From Chloroflexota bacterium (lineage in GTDB: Bacteria; Chloroflexota; UBA5177; JANWHV01), in the NCBI GenBank assembly GCA_025924845.1, contig JAICHN010000016.1, forward strand, positions 1 to 25,246: a stretch of 25,246 nucleotides of DNA. The letters run 5' to 3'. Both the position numbers and the translations under genes were made by a program. Below, in pieces: positions 7,754 through 15,157 of the stretch. The notes beneath the pieces are model-generated. The model was not told where the DNA came from. It did not search any database and worked only from the letters and a program-made list of their open reading frames with translations. Position 1 is the stretch's first letter. Every line of letters begins with the position of its first letter.

Positions 7754-9391
7754 ATGTCCTCGGCCCTCTTTGTACTTGGGCACAAAAACCCGGACTCAGA
7801 TTCGATCTGCTCCGCGGTCGGCTATGCCGCGTTGCTTCACGCGAACGGCCACCCTGAAGCCGTGGCGGCCCGACAGGGGCCGTTGCGCCGGGAAACACGC
7901 TTCATTCTGGAGCGGTTTGGGGTGGAGTCACCGCTGCTCCTGACGGACGTTCGACCTCGCGTATCCGACATGATGACCGCGAATCCCGCTTGCGTCCATC
8001 TTGACGACAGCTTGCACGAGGTGGGCCTAATCCTGCAAAGCCATGGCGTGCGTACGTTACCGGTGCTGAATGAGGAGGGTAGGCTGTGCGGCGTGACCGG
8101 CGTGGAAGACTTTGCTCGGGCGTTTATTCGCGGATTGGACACCGGTCACCTGGACCATGTGCCGCTGGACCTGGCTAACGTGGTACGCGCCCTGGACGCC
8201 ACCGTCCTCGTTGCCTCCGACCGCCCGCTTCGGGACGAAGTAATGGTAGGCGCCATGACCGTGGAATCCATGGTGGCACGGATTAAGCCGGGCGTGCTCC
8301 TTATTATGGGTGACCGCGTGGATGCCCAGGAAGCGGCGATCCAGGTTGGGGTCGGCGCGCTGCTGATTACGGGCGGCCTCCCGGTGAGTGAACATGTCAT
8401 CGCTCTGGCCCGCCAACATAATGTCACCCTGATCTCCGTTCCCCATCATACGCACACCACGGTGCGCTTGGTCCATCTCAGCATGGCTGTGCGGCACATC
8501 ATGCGCGCCAATGCGCCGACTTGCCGCCCAGACGACCTCATTGACGATGTACGTGAAGTGGTGCGTAGCGGCCAGGCCCGGTTCCTGGTCGTCGTGGACG
8601 ACCGCGACCATGTGCTGGGTATGATCAGCCGGTCTAACCTGCTCCGTCCGGTGCGCCGCCGTCTTGTCCTTGTCGATCACAATGAGCGCGGCCAATCGGT
8701 CGCGGGGATCGAGGAGGCGGAGATTGTGGGGGTGATCGATCATCACCGTGTGGCCGATTTTCAGACCAGTACACCGCCGTTTATGCGCCTGGAACCGGTG
8801 GGATCGACCAGCACGATTGTCGCCAAGCTATTCGACGAGGCCGAGGTGCCGATCCCGGCGCCCATGGCGGGAGTCCTGCTGTCCGGCCTCTTGGCCGACA
8901 CGCTGTTGTTCCGCGGTCCCACCACAACGAACGAGGACCGCAAGCAGGCCGCCAGGCTGGCCACGATTGCCGATCAGGACATTGAAGAACTGGGAATGCG
9001 CATTCTTGAACTTGCCTCCGACGTTTCCGACCGCACCGCCGAGGAGTTGCTGACCGGCGACTTTAAGGAACTTATGGTGGACGGCACCCAATTCGGGATC
9101 GGTGTGATCGAGACCACCAACGCGGCTGATGTGCTGGCTCGGCAGGATGAATTGCTGGTCGCGATGGCCGCCCTTGGGGAGCGTGGCTATGCGAGCGTGA
9201 TGTTCGCCGCGATAGACATTCTGCATGAGCAGACAACGCTGCTGGTGTCGGGGCACGCCGCCGCCGTGGCGGAAGCGCTCAGCACGCAACTTGAGAAAGA
9301 CCATATCATCCACCTGCCGGGAATTATCTCCCGGAAGAAGAATCTCGTGCCCATCTTGAGCACTGTACGGAAGCTGATCGAAAAACCATGA
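7754..9391 (+). CDS. ppaC: Manganese-dependent inorganic pyrophosphatase, family II, with CBS and DRTGG domains
   Basis: Cytoplasmic enzyme that hydrolyses pyrophosphate to phosphate, pulling biosynthetic reactions forward. Family II DHH-type catalytic elements are split by a regulatory insert. GHKNPDSDS at residues 9-17 (H10, D14, D16) supplies the first metal ligands. It is followed by a CBS motif (about 66-118), a DRTGG-type domain (about 120-240, including DEVMVGAMTVESMVARIKPG and VGALLITGGLPVS) and a second CBS motif (about 255-300). Then come LVDHNERGQ (D308, H309), GVIDHHRV (about 328-335), a GSTSTIVAKLF segment and the C-terminal DHHA2 domain with SRKKNLVP. CBS-PPases are inhibited by AMP/ADP and activated by ATP or diadenosine polyphosphates, so this form is likely regulated by energy state. 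AGAAGG sits 7 bases before the start; the stop overlaps the next gene. Confidence 0.92.
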   Translation: MSSALFVLGHKNPDSDSICSAVGYAALLHANGHPEAVAARQGPLRRETRFILERFGVESPLLLTDVRPRVSDMMTANPACVHLDDSLHEVGLILQSHGVRTLPVLNEEGRLCGVTGVEDFARAFIRGLDTGHLDHVPLDLANVVRALDATVLVASDRPLRDEVMVGAMTVESMVARIKPGVLLIMGDRVDAQEAAIQVGVGALLITGGLPVSEHVIALARQHNVTLISVPHHTHTTVRLVHLSMAVRHIMRANAPTCRPDDLIDDVREVVRSGQARFLVVVDDRDHVLGMISRSNLLRPVRRRLVLVDHNERGQSVAGIEEAEIVGVIDHHRVADFQTSTPPFMRLEPVGSTSTIVAKLFDEAEVPIPAPMAGVLLSGLLADTLLFRGPTTTNEDRKQAARLATIADQDIEELGMRILELASDVSDRTAEELLTGDFKELMVDGTQFGIGVIETTNAADVLARQDELLVAMAALGERGYASVMFAAIDILHEQTTLLVSGHAAAVAEALSTQLEKDHIIHLPGIISRKKNLVPILSTVRKLIEKP

Positions 9392-9897
9392 GCCAACCAT
9401 TTACCGAACCGCCGTCCAAAGCGACCGTGCGCCGTCATCGTCTGGTGCTCCTCGCCCTGGCCCTTCCCTTTATCGGCATCGGCATCGTGCTCTGGCTGCT
9501 GCTGCCCGGCGGAGCGGCCGCGCCCGCTTACTCAGCAATCGAGTATCGTCACAATGCGGTGCTGCGCCCTGGCTACTGGACCACCAAAGCGGTGACCGTA
9601 CGAGGCTATCTATCGCCCGTGCGCTGTGTATCTACCCCCTGTGAACGGATGGTCTTGACCGACGTAGCGGGGGGCACTCGCGTGTTCGCGTCCGACGCTC
9701 TGCCCCCGGATGCAGTCCTGGTTGCGGCACAACCGGAGTCGGGCTGGCATCGGGCGCTCCGCCGCCTTCTTCCTTCGGCCCTGGCCTCGCCCATCACCTC
9801 GGTCGATCACCCCGGCCGCTGGACTGCGCTGACCGGCGCCCTACGCGTCGGTTATAGCGGCATCGGACCGCCGGTTTTCGTACCGATTTCGCTCTAA
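9388..9897 (+). CDS. Small membrane-anchored protein of unknown function, possible OB-fold-like
   Basis: I do not recognise the family. The 169-residue protein starts with a cytoplasmic basic segment and a single membrane helix (about residues 20-43, LVLLALALPFIGIGIVLWLLL), then an extracytoplasmic domain. This domain has a strand pattern reminiscent of small OB-fold proteins: YWTTKAVTVRGYLSPVRC, CERMVLTDVAGGTRVFASDA and a closing WTALTGALRV strand. C76 and C81 could form a disulfide (VRCVSTPCERM). The ATG overlaps the pyrophosphatase stop by ATGA, which implies translational coupling, although a functional link between a cytoplasmic pyrophosphatase and this envelope protein is not obvious. 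A strong hairpin follows 10 bases after the stop. Confidence 0.65.
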   Translation: MSQPFTEPPSKATVRRHRLVLLALALPFIGIGIVLWLLLPGGAAAPAYSAIEYRHNAVLRPGYWTTKAVTVRGYLSPVRCVSTPCERMVLTDVAGGTRVFASDALPPDAVLVAAQPESGWHRALRRLLPSALASPITSVDHPGRWTALTGALRVGYSGIGPPVFVPISL

Positions 9898-9907
9898 GAC
9901 ATAGTGA

Positions 9908-9944
9908 GGGCGAGTGAACCCGACCAGTGTCGGCTCACTCGCCC
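9908..9944. terminator. Strong hairpin between convergent genes, probable bidirectional terminator
   Basis: GGGCGAGTGA (9908-9917) pairs perfectly with TCACTCGCCC (9935-9944). An inner CCGAC/GTCGG stem with a CAGT loop extends the structure to 15 bp with only small internal bulges. No T-run follows on either strand, so it may act as a mRNA 3' end stabiliser or a factor-assisted terminator. It lies just after the plus-strand gene ending at 9897 and before the minus-strand tricorn gene end at 10096. Confidence 0.5.
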
Positions 9945-10095
9945 CGGTGACCATGGACGTGGAGTAGGAGAGTGATGATACGTCGTGTTTGGAGCGCAAA
10001 CGCGATAGTAAGGAGGGCCGTGGTCACCACAGTTAGCGTACGCCGGCCCAGGTTACTGGAGCATGAACGGAACTGAGCAAAAAACTGCCCTCTGC

Positions 10096-13000
10096 CTACC
10101 CACGTGGAGACAGCGCCGCCCGACTCAACCTCGGACGTGGCGGTGGTTGCGGTCTGTGGGCCGGATGGAGGGCCGCCAGACTAAGCGCCTCGTCGATCGC
10201 CCGCTCTAACTGCGGGTCGCGGCCGGCCGTATAGTCCTGAGGGGTGAACTCCACTTCAATGTCCGGATCCGTCCCGTAATTTTCCACGTTCCAGCCGACG
10301 TCGTCGAAGCAGAAGGCGAACTCCGGTTGGGTGGTCAGGGTCATGTCCACCAGGGCATGCCGAGGTGAAATCCCGATCACGCCGCCCCAGGTGCGCTTCC
10401 CAATCAGCGGGCCGAGGCCCATCAGCTTGAAACTATGGCTGACGATATCACCGTCAGACCCGGCTTGCTCATTGGTTAACATGACCAGCGGCCCGCCGGG
10501 GGACTGCTCTGGATAGGGGATTGGGGTACCCCAGCGAGAGTAGCCGTAGCCGCGCCTGCGCCGAGCGAGCTTCTCCAGAATCAGCGCCGATGCATAGCCG
10601 CCACCATTCCACCGAACATCGACAATGAGCGCGTCATGGTCGTATTCCACCAGATAGAGCCGGTGGAACTCCGCGTAGCCGTCCGGTCCCATATCAGGGA
10701 TATGGACGTAGCCCACGCGGCCCTCGGTAGCGGTGTGTACGGCCGCTCGGTTCCGCTCCACCCAGTCGTGATAACGAGCGGCGCGCTCGTCCCGCACGGC
10801 CTTCACTCTTACGGTGCGCTCGTTACCGCCCTCACCGTCCGTAACGGTAAGTAACACTTCGCGACCCGCCATGTTGACCAGCAATTGTTGTGGCCCGTGA
10901 TCCGGCCGCACGGCCTGACCGTTTATCGCGACGATACGATCACCGGTTTGCACGTTGACGCCCGGCGCCGTAAGCGGCGCGGCGCTGTGCTCGTCGGAGG
11001 GATCGCCCTGGACGATTGTCCCGAATCGGTACACTCCGTTTGCCGCGTCATAGAGCCAATCGACGCCGAGATAGCCTTGATCATACTGGGGACTGTTGCG
11101 ATATTCCCCACCAAACTCGTAGGCATGGGAGGTGCCCAACTCGCCCTGTACCTCCCAGAACAGGTCGGACAACTCGGCCCGCGTAGTCACCCGATCGACC
11201 AGTGGCCGGTAACGCCGGTAGACAGCCTCCCAGTCCAGCCCCGACATATCCGGGGTCCAGAACTGGTCGCGCTGGAGCCGCCAGACTTCGCCGAACATTT
11301 GGGGCCACTCCAACGCCGGCCGCACCGACACTTTAACCCGGTCCAGATCGATCCAGCCGCTGGCTCGCCCCGGCTTTTCCTTGTCAGCCTCCGACTCGGC
11401 CGGCTTCTCTCCGGCGGGCAGTACGCGCAATCGGTTCCCTGCTCGGTAAATCAGCGTGCGCGCGTCGCCCGATAAGCGGAAATCGGAGATGCCGGTTACC
11501 AGAGTGTCGTGCTTCTGTTTCTCAAGGTCGTAGACTTCCAGCGAGGCGTTGGCAGGGGGTGTGAGCTCGAACAAATCCTTGTGACGCGTCCCCTCGACTG
11601 GGACGGAGGAGAACAGTACCTTCCCCCTGGCTCCCGCGATGCGCCGGTAGCGACCTTCGGGCACGGGAAAGGGGACGACGCGCCGTTGAATACCTTCAAG
11701 ATCAATACGCAGCACTGGGGGCGGGACCGATTCTTCCGCTGATTTGCTCGGCTGCGCCTCGGCATCCTTGGCCGTCGGCGCCGTGACCGCCGGCAGAAAC
11801 GGGGAGCATTGGTCCGCTTGAAGGGTGATTGCATACGCACGCATCCCCTTGGGGAAGTCAATTTCGTACTGAATTTCGTCATGAACCGGATCGAAGACGC
11901 GGTAGCCGAGAAAGTACAGGTATCGTCCGTCCGGGTCGAAGGCCGGCATGCAGTCGCGCACCACTGGGTCCGTCACGGTGTACACGGCGCCGCTCTCCAC
12001 GTCACAGAGCTTGATTGCTGAAGTCAGCGCGGTGACCGTGCAGCCATAGGCCAGCCGGCGGCTGTCGGGCGACCAGGCTATACCGGCAAGACCACCTTGA
12101 GAGCCGGTGATCTGATCGTGAACACTGCGATCCAGCACCCGTGCCGTACCTGCCCCGAGGTCGACCACGATCAGCTCCTGGCGGTGGTTGGTGAGCGCCG
12201 CCAACTTGCCGTCCGGCGAGGGCTCCAACTCCACCACGCGGCCGAGGTCCGGACCCTCCAGCCGACGAGGCGGCGTTCCATCCAGTGCATAGATCTCCAG
12301 CGTTTCTACTTGCCCGGCATCGGAAACGGCCAGGACTCCTCCCTCGCCGCTCAACTGACGGGCCAGGCGATAGCGAATGCCGGCCGACTCACCATACTGC
12401 GTGACCGGGCCGTCCCAGTTTCCCATCCTGAACGCCTTCCCCCGCGTCGTCAACACGAGCATCGCGCCGTCGTGGCTGAGGGCATAGGAGTCGAGGAAGT
12501 TCTCCGCGGCGACGAAGCGGCGGGCGCGCTGCGTGCGAGGGCCGGGGTACTCCACCTGAATGCGGCTGCCACGATCGGTCGAAGGGTCCAGCAGATACAG
12601 GTCGGCACCCGCGTGGTATACCAGTCGTCGGCCATCGCCCGAAAGATTTCGCGCATAGAAGTCGTCATGATCGGTGTGGCGACGCACATCCTCCCCAGTG
12701 GGGAGGCAGGAGTAGACATTACCCATGCCTTCATGGTCAGATAAAAAGTAGATGCGTTCTCCAATCCAATGTGGATCGGCAAGGTTGCCGTCCAGGCGAA
12801 TGAGGCGGCGAAACGTGCCGGCACCATCCGGATCGATCCACAAATCGCCGGCGGTGCCGCCCCGGTAGCGCTTCCAACGAGCCGGATCGCCGGTATTGCG
12901 GCCTAAAACGATCGCCCCTTCAGGCCCAAAGGCGATGCAGGAGCTTGGCCCATAGAGCAGAGGAGTGGGCACACCGGGCTCGGGAGTCGGAGCTACCCTG

Positions 13001-13353
13001 AACAGGGCGACCATGCGGGTAAAGGGTTGGCCCGCCGCCGCGACGTAGATGATGGCGCCTCCGTCAGGGGTCCAGGTAATCGGGCCACGTGCTTCTCCCT
13101 GGTAGGTGAGGCGTGCCGGCTCGCCGCCTGTCGCCCGCATGACGTAAAGATCAGGCGAGCCTTCTTCCTGCCCGACAAAAGCTATGGCGCCGCCGGCGGG
13201 CGAAAGCCGAGGAAACGTGCTCTGAGCAACACCGGCGGTCAGACGTTCGGCCCGTCCGCCTTGAGCGGAAACGCGCCACAGGTCGTCCTCGGCGACGAAC
13301 ACCACGCTGTCGCTATGAATCGAGGGCTGCCGGTAATATCCTGGCTCTGGCAC
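10096..13353 (-). CDS. Tricorn protease homologue
   Basis: Large cytoplasmic serine peptidase (family S41) that in Thermoplasma degrades proteasome-derived peptides into di- to tetrapeptides. At 1,085 aa it is full length. The N-terminal half carries beta-propeller repeats with DLYVMRATGGEPARLTYQG and WTPDGG-type blades. A PDZ-like segment includes GVNVQTGDRIVAINGQAV. The C-terminal catalytic domain has TSHAYEFGG (S742, H743), GGYASALILEKLARRRRGY, EQAGSDGD with S966 and D967, and WNVENYGTDPDIEV with E1024. These match Thermoplasma S745/H746/S965/D966/E1023, so the protein looks active. The start is GTG with GGAGG 6 bases upstream. The last 25 residues are a Pro/Arg-rich tail. It follows the BON-domain gene by 17 bases. 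The bacterial cofactor peptidases F1-F3 are not visible here. Confidence 0.93.
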   Translation of the reverse strand: MPEPGYYRQPSIHSDSVVFVAEDDLWRVSAQGGRAERLTAGVAQSTFPRLSPAGGAIAFVGQEEGSPDLYVMRATGGEPARLTYQGEARGPITWTPDGGAIIYVAAAGQPFTRMVALFRVAPTPEPGVPTPLLYGPSSCIAFGPEGAIVLGRNTGDPARWKRYRGGTAGDLWIDPDGAGTFRRLIRLDGNLADPHWIGERIYFLSDHEGMGNVYSCLPTGEDVRRHTDHDDFYARNLSGDGRRLVYHAGADLYLLDPSTDRGSRIQVEYPGPRTQRARRFVAAENFLDSYALSHDGAMLVLTTRGKAFRMGNWDGPVTQYGESAGIRYRLARQLSGEGGVLAVSDAGQVETLEIYALDGTPPRRLEGPDLGRVVELEPSPDGKLAALTNHRQELIVVDLGAGTARVLDRSVHDQITGSQGGLAGIAWSPDSRRLAYGCTVTALTSAIKLCDVESGAVYTVTDPVVRDCMPAFDPDGRYLYFLGYRVFDPVHDEIQYEIDFPKGMRAYAITLQADQCSPFLPAVTAPTAKDAEAQPSKSAEESVPPPVLRIDLEGIQRRVVPFPVPEGRYRRIAGARGKVLFSSVPVEGTRHKDLFELTPPANASLEVYDLEKQKHDTLVTGISDFRLSGDARTLIYRAGNRLRVLPAGEKPAESEADKEKPGRASGWIDLDRVKVSVRPALEWPQMFGEVWRLQRDQFWTPDMSGLDWEAVYRRYRPLVDRVTTRAELSDLFWEVQGELGTSHAYEFGGEYRNSPQYDQGYLGVDWLYDAANGVYRFGTIVQGDPSDEHSAAPLTAPGVNVQTGDRIVAINGQAVRPDHGPQQLLVNMAGREVLLTVTDGEGGNERTVRVKAVRDERAARYHDWVERNRAAVHTATEGRVGYVHIPDMGPDGYAEFHRLYLVEYDHDALIVDVRWNGGGYASALILEKLARRRRGYGYSRWGTPIPYPEQSPGGPLVMLTNEQAGSDGDIVSHSFKLMGLGPLIGKRTWGGVIGISPRHALVDMTLTTQPEFAFCFDDVGWNVENYGTDPDIEVEFTPQDYTAGRDPQLERAIDEALSLAALHPAHRPQPPPRPRLSRAALSPRG

Positions 13354-13370
13354 GTCATTCCTCCAAACAT

Positions 13371-14003
13371 TCAGCCGCGATTGAGCAGATCCACTACGTC
13401 CACCACCCCTTCGATGGCGCGCGTACGCTCTACAATGTTCTCGGCCGACGCCTCACCGGACACGGCGCCACGCAGCGTCACCACGCCGTTGACCGCGTTG
13501 ATGTTCAGCTTGCCTTTAGGGATGGTCCCATCCTCAAACAACTCGGACTCGACGCGAGCGACCAGGGTGGGGTCGTTCGGCTCGCCTTCCGGAATGGGAT
13601 CGATAATCGGCTGCGGTGTCACCTCGGCACGGTAGTCGCCCATGGTGGGCGGCTTCATCCCATTGTCGGCGCTCGATATGTCCGGAGCGTCCTCCTTGGC
13701 CCCGTCACGGCCCAGACGCACCGCCCGCCCTACACGGGAGACTACCGCCGATGAGGCGTCCGTCACACTTCCTTTGACCGTGCCCGCCATGTCCTTGAGG
13801 GTCTGCGTCACCGCCGGTGCGGTGGAGTCCCGGGCCGTCGTGACCGGGTCGCTCTCCGTCACCTGGTCCTTGGTGCGGCGCAACTGCTCCGCCATCGGGC
13901 GCACCCAGCCGTTCACGCGCTCACGCCGCTCTCGTCCACTGGTCGGATCGAACAAATAGGCCGTGACCGCTCCCGCTAGAAACATCCCTAACGTCGTCTT
14001 CAT
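13371..14003 (-). CDS. BON-domain envelope-associated protein
   Basis: A 210-residue protein with a short hydrophobic N-terminus (MKTTLGMFLAGAVTAYLFDP, YtxH-like and probably membrane-associated), a hydrophilic middle region rich in Asp, Thr and Ser, and a C-terminal BON domain. That domain (about residues 145-208) contains DPTLVARVESELFED, LNINAVNGVVTLRGAVSG and VERTRAIEGVVDVVDLLN. BON domains are alpha/beta modules thought to bind phospholipids and appear in osmotic-shock and secretin proteins. GGGAGG lies 6 bases before the ATG. The gene immediately precedes the tricorn gene with a 17-base gap and is likely co-transcribed with it. A functional link to peptidase activity is not evident, and no enzymatic residues are visible. 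Confidence 0.82.
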   Translation of the reverse strand: MKTTLGMFLAGAVTAYLFDPTSGRERRERVNGWVRPMAEQLRRTKDQVTESDPVTTARDSTAPAVTQTLKDMAGTVKGSVTDASSAVVSRVGRAVRLGRDGAKEDAPDISSADNGMKPPTMGDYRAEVTPQPIIDPIPEGEPNDPTLVARVESELFEDGTIPKGKLNINAVNGVVTLRGAVSGEASAENIVERTRAIEGVVDVVDLLNRG

Positions 14004-14189
14004 CGCACTTGCCTCCCGTAGCTACTCACCTTCTCGGTTGGGGGAGTACTACGTTTCATGGTACCACCACATACTTTAGAAGCATGGTGCATGATCTGCC
14101 GCCGTCATGACGGACAGTTAAGCGTGGGTTACCTAGCATTTAAGTACGGCCGAACATGAGGCATTGCGGCCAGGCATAGCGAACTATCG
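14004..14189. promoter_or_regulatory. Divergent intergenic region with a 12-bp perfect palindrome
   Basis: This 186-base gap separates the minus-strand BON gene from the plus-strand small-gene/P-ATPase locus and must hold promoters for both. It contains the perfect palindrome CCGTCATGACGG at 14102-14113, a candidate operator, and nearby copies of GCATG. I could not assign a convincing -35/-10 pair in either direction. Confidence 0.4.
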
Positions 14190-14543
14190 ATGGAGGACAG
14201 TACGAGGGCGGTCGAAGACTATCTGGAGCCTGAAGTTGCCGTAGCGGTCGCGGTGACCGCGGCGCTCGGTTCGCCCCGGGCGCGGCGGGTGCTCCGCCAA
14301 GGGGCGGTGTATAGCGTGGCAGGTGTGCTCAAAGCGGGCGATGCCGTGGGGATGTTCGCGCGCGGAGTCGGACGTGGCGCTACGCGGACCGTCGAGGAGG
14401 TGCCGGCATCGGCTGACGAGACTGATGCTACCGACACCGGTGATGCCGGCGAGGCAACGGCCCCGGCTGCGCGGCGGCGCGCCCAGCGGGGTGGGAATGC
14501 CGGGACGAAGCGCGACGAAAAGGCGGAAGGTGCGAACAAATGA
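14190..14543 (+). CDS. Small protein of unknown function upstream of a P-type ATPase locus
   Basis: I do not recognise a specific family. The 117-residue product has an acidic N-terminus, a small-residue hydrophobic stretch (VAVAVAVTAALGSPRARRVL) and a GAVYSVAGVLKAGDAVGMFA segment. The C-terminus from about residue 70 is low-complexity, first acidic/Thr-rich and then Arg/Lys-rich. Its layout resembles the small DUF1490- or DUF5132-type proteins encoded beside metal or cation P-type ATPases in high-GC bacteria; that comparison is from memory and rests mainly on context. There is no strong ribosome-binding site before the ATG. The stop overlaps the next gene by ATGA, so the two are translationally coupled. 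The frame is intact although the ATPase gene downstream is broken. Confidence 0.6.
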   Translation: MEDSTRAVEDYLEPEVAVAVAVTAALGSPRARRVLRQGAVYSVAGVLKAGDAVGMFARGVGRGATRTVEEVPASADETDATDTGDAGEATAPAARRRAQRGGNAGTKRDEKAEGANK

Positions 14544-14773
14544 GCGCCGTGCAGCAGGATGAGCGCGCGGATCAGGTCGAGGACGAGGAGGCAAAGGCCG
14601 ACGATCCGTCCATGGTTCGGGCGGAAGAAATTGTGGACCGCCTTGGCGAGCAGTTCGGCCGCTTCGCCGCCGAGACGGGTCAGCGCCTGCGCAAGTGGAC
14701 GGCACGCGCTTGCGAGGAGGCTGAGGATATCTGGGCCGAGGCGCAGCACCTCCGCGGCGGCGGACAGGAGTAG
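14540..14773 (+). CDS. Small charged helical protein, partner of the preceding gene
   Basis: A 77-residue, highly charged product with no family I can name. Residues about 25-70 form one long amphipathic helix (VRAEEIVDRLGEQFGRFAAE, then TGQRLRKWTARACEEAEDIW) with possible coiled-coil character and no membrane segment. It starts inside the stop of the preceding gene (ATGA overlap), and the P-type ATPase reading frame begins about 140 bases downstream. Small helical partners of this type could regulate or scaffold the ATPase. This is inference from position only. Confidence 0.6.
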   Translation: MSAVQQDERADQVEDEEAKADDPSMVRAEEIVDRLGEQFGRFAAETGQRLRKWTARACEEAEDIWAEAQHLRGGGQE

Positions 14774-14915
14774 CGAGGGAGCAGCTAATCCCGTCGTGCT
14801 CCGGCGCGGTATCGATGGGCGTGGTTAACGGGGACTCCGCTGATCGCGCCCATTGTGTTGCCGGAGGCAGCCGGTTTGGTCGGGTAGGCGTGTGGCGGGC
14901 AGGTTGGGGGCAAAA

Positions 14916-15146
14916 GTGAGCGCTGCGGTCGAGGCGGAACATCGAGTTCTGCACGAGTTGACGGGCAGGATTCGCGTCCATATGCCGGCCTGGGAAGGCG
15001 GCAACAGCCGGCGGATCGAGCAGGAACTACTCGCTCAGTCAGGAGTGCGGCGCGCGGAGGTTAACGGCCTGACCGGGAATGTGCTTATCATCTTTGATCC
15101 GCGGCGACTAACACCCAGGCAATCCTGGAGCGCATTCGGCGCCTGA
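14916..15146 (+). CDS. P-type ATPase fragment 1: N-terminal HMA-like domain
   Basis: About 76 codons encoding HRVLHELTGRIRVHMPAWEG, then SRRIEQELLAQSGVRRAEVN and GLTGNVLIIFDPRRLTP. This is the beta-alpha-beta-beta-alpha pattern of HMA-like domains found at the start of large bacterial P-ATPases, here without the Cys-x-x-Cys metal site. The frame leaves the ancestral protein at about 15114. One base added to the CCC there would restore LTPQAILERIRRLTPQAMDD and join it to the next fragment. The GTG at 14916 is my preferred start; the frame is also open to 14853. Confidence 0.6.
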   Translation: MSAAVEAEHRVLHELTGRIRVHMPAWEGGNSRRIEQELLAQSGVRRAEVNGLTGNVLIIFDPRRLTPRQSWSAFGA

Positions 15147-15157
15147 CTCCACAGGCC

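Noticed and set aside
13027..13635. Plus-strand frame antisense to the tricorn and BON genes
   Set aside because: A compositional shadow in high-GC DNA; both minus-strand genes have strong domain evidence.
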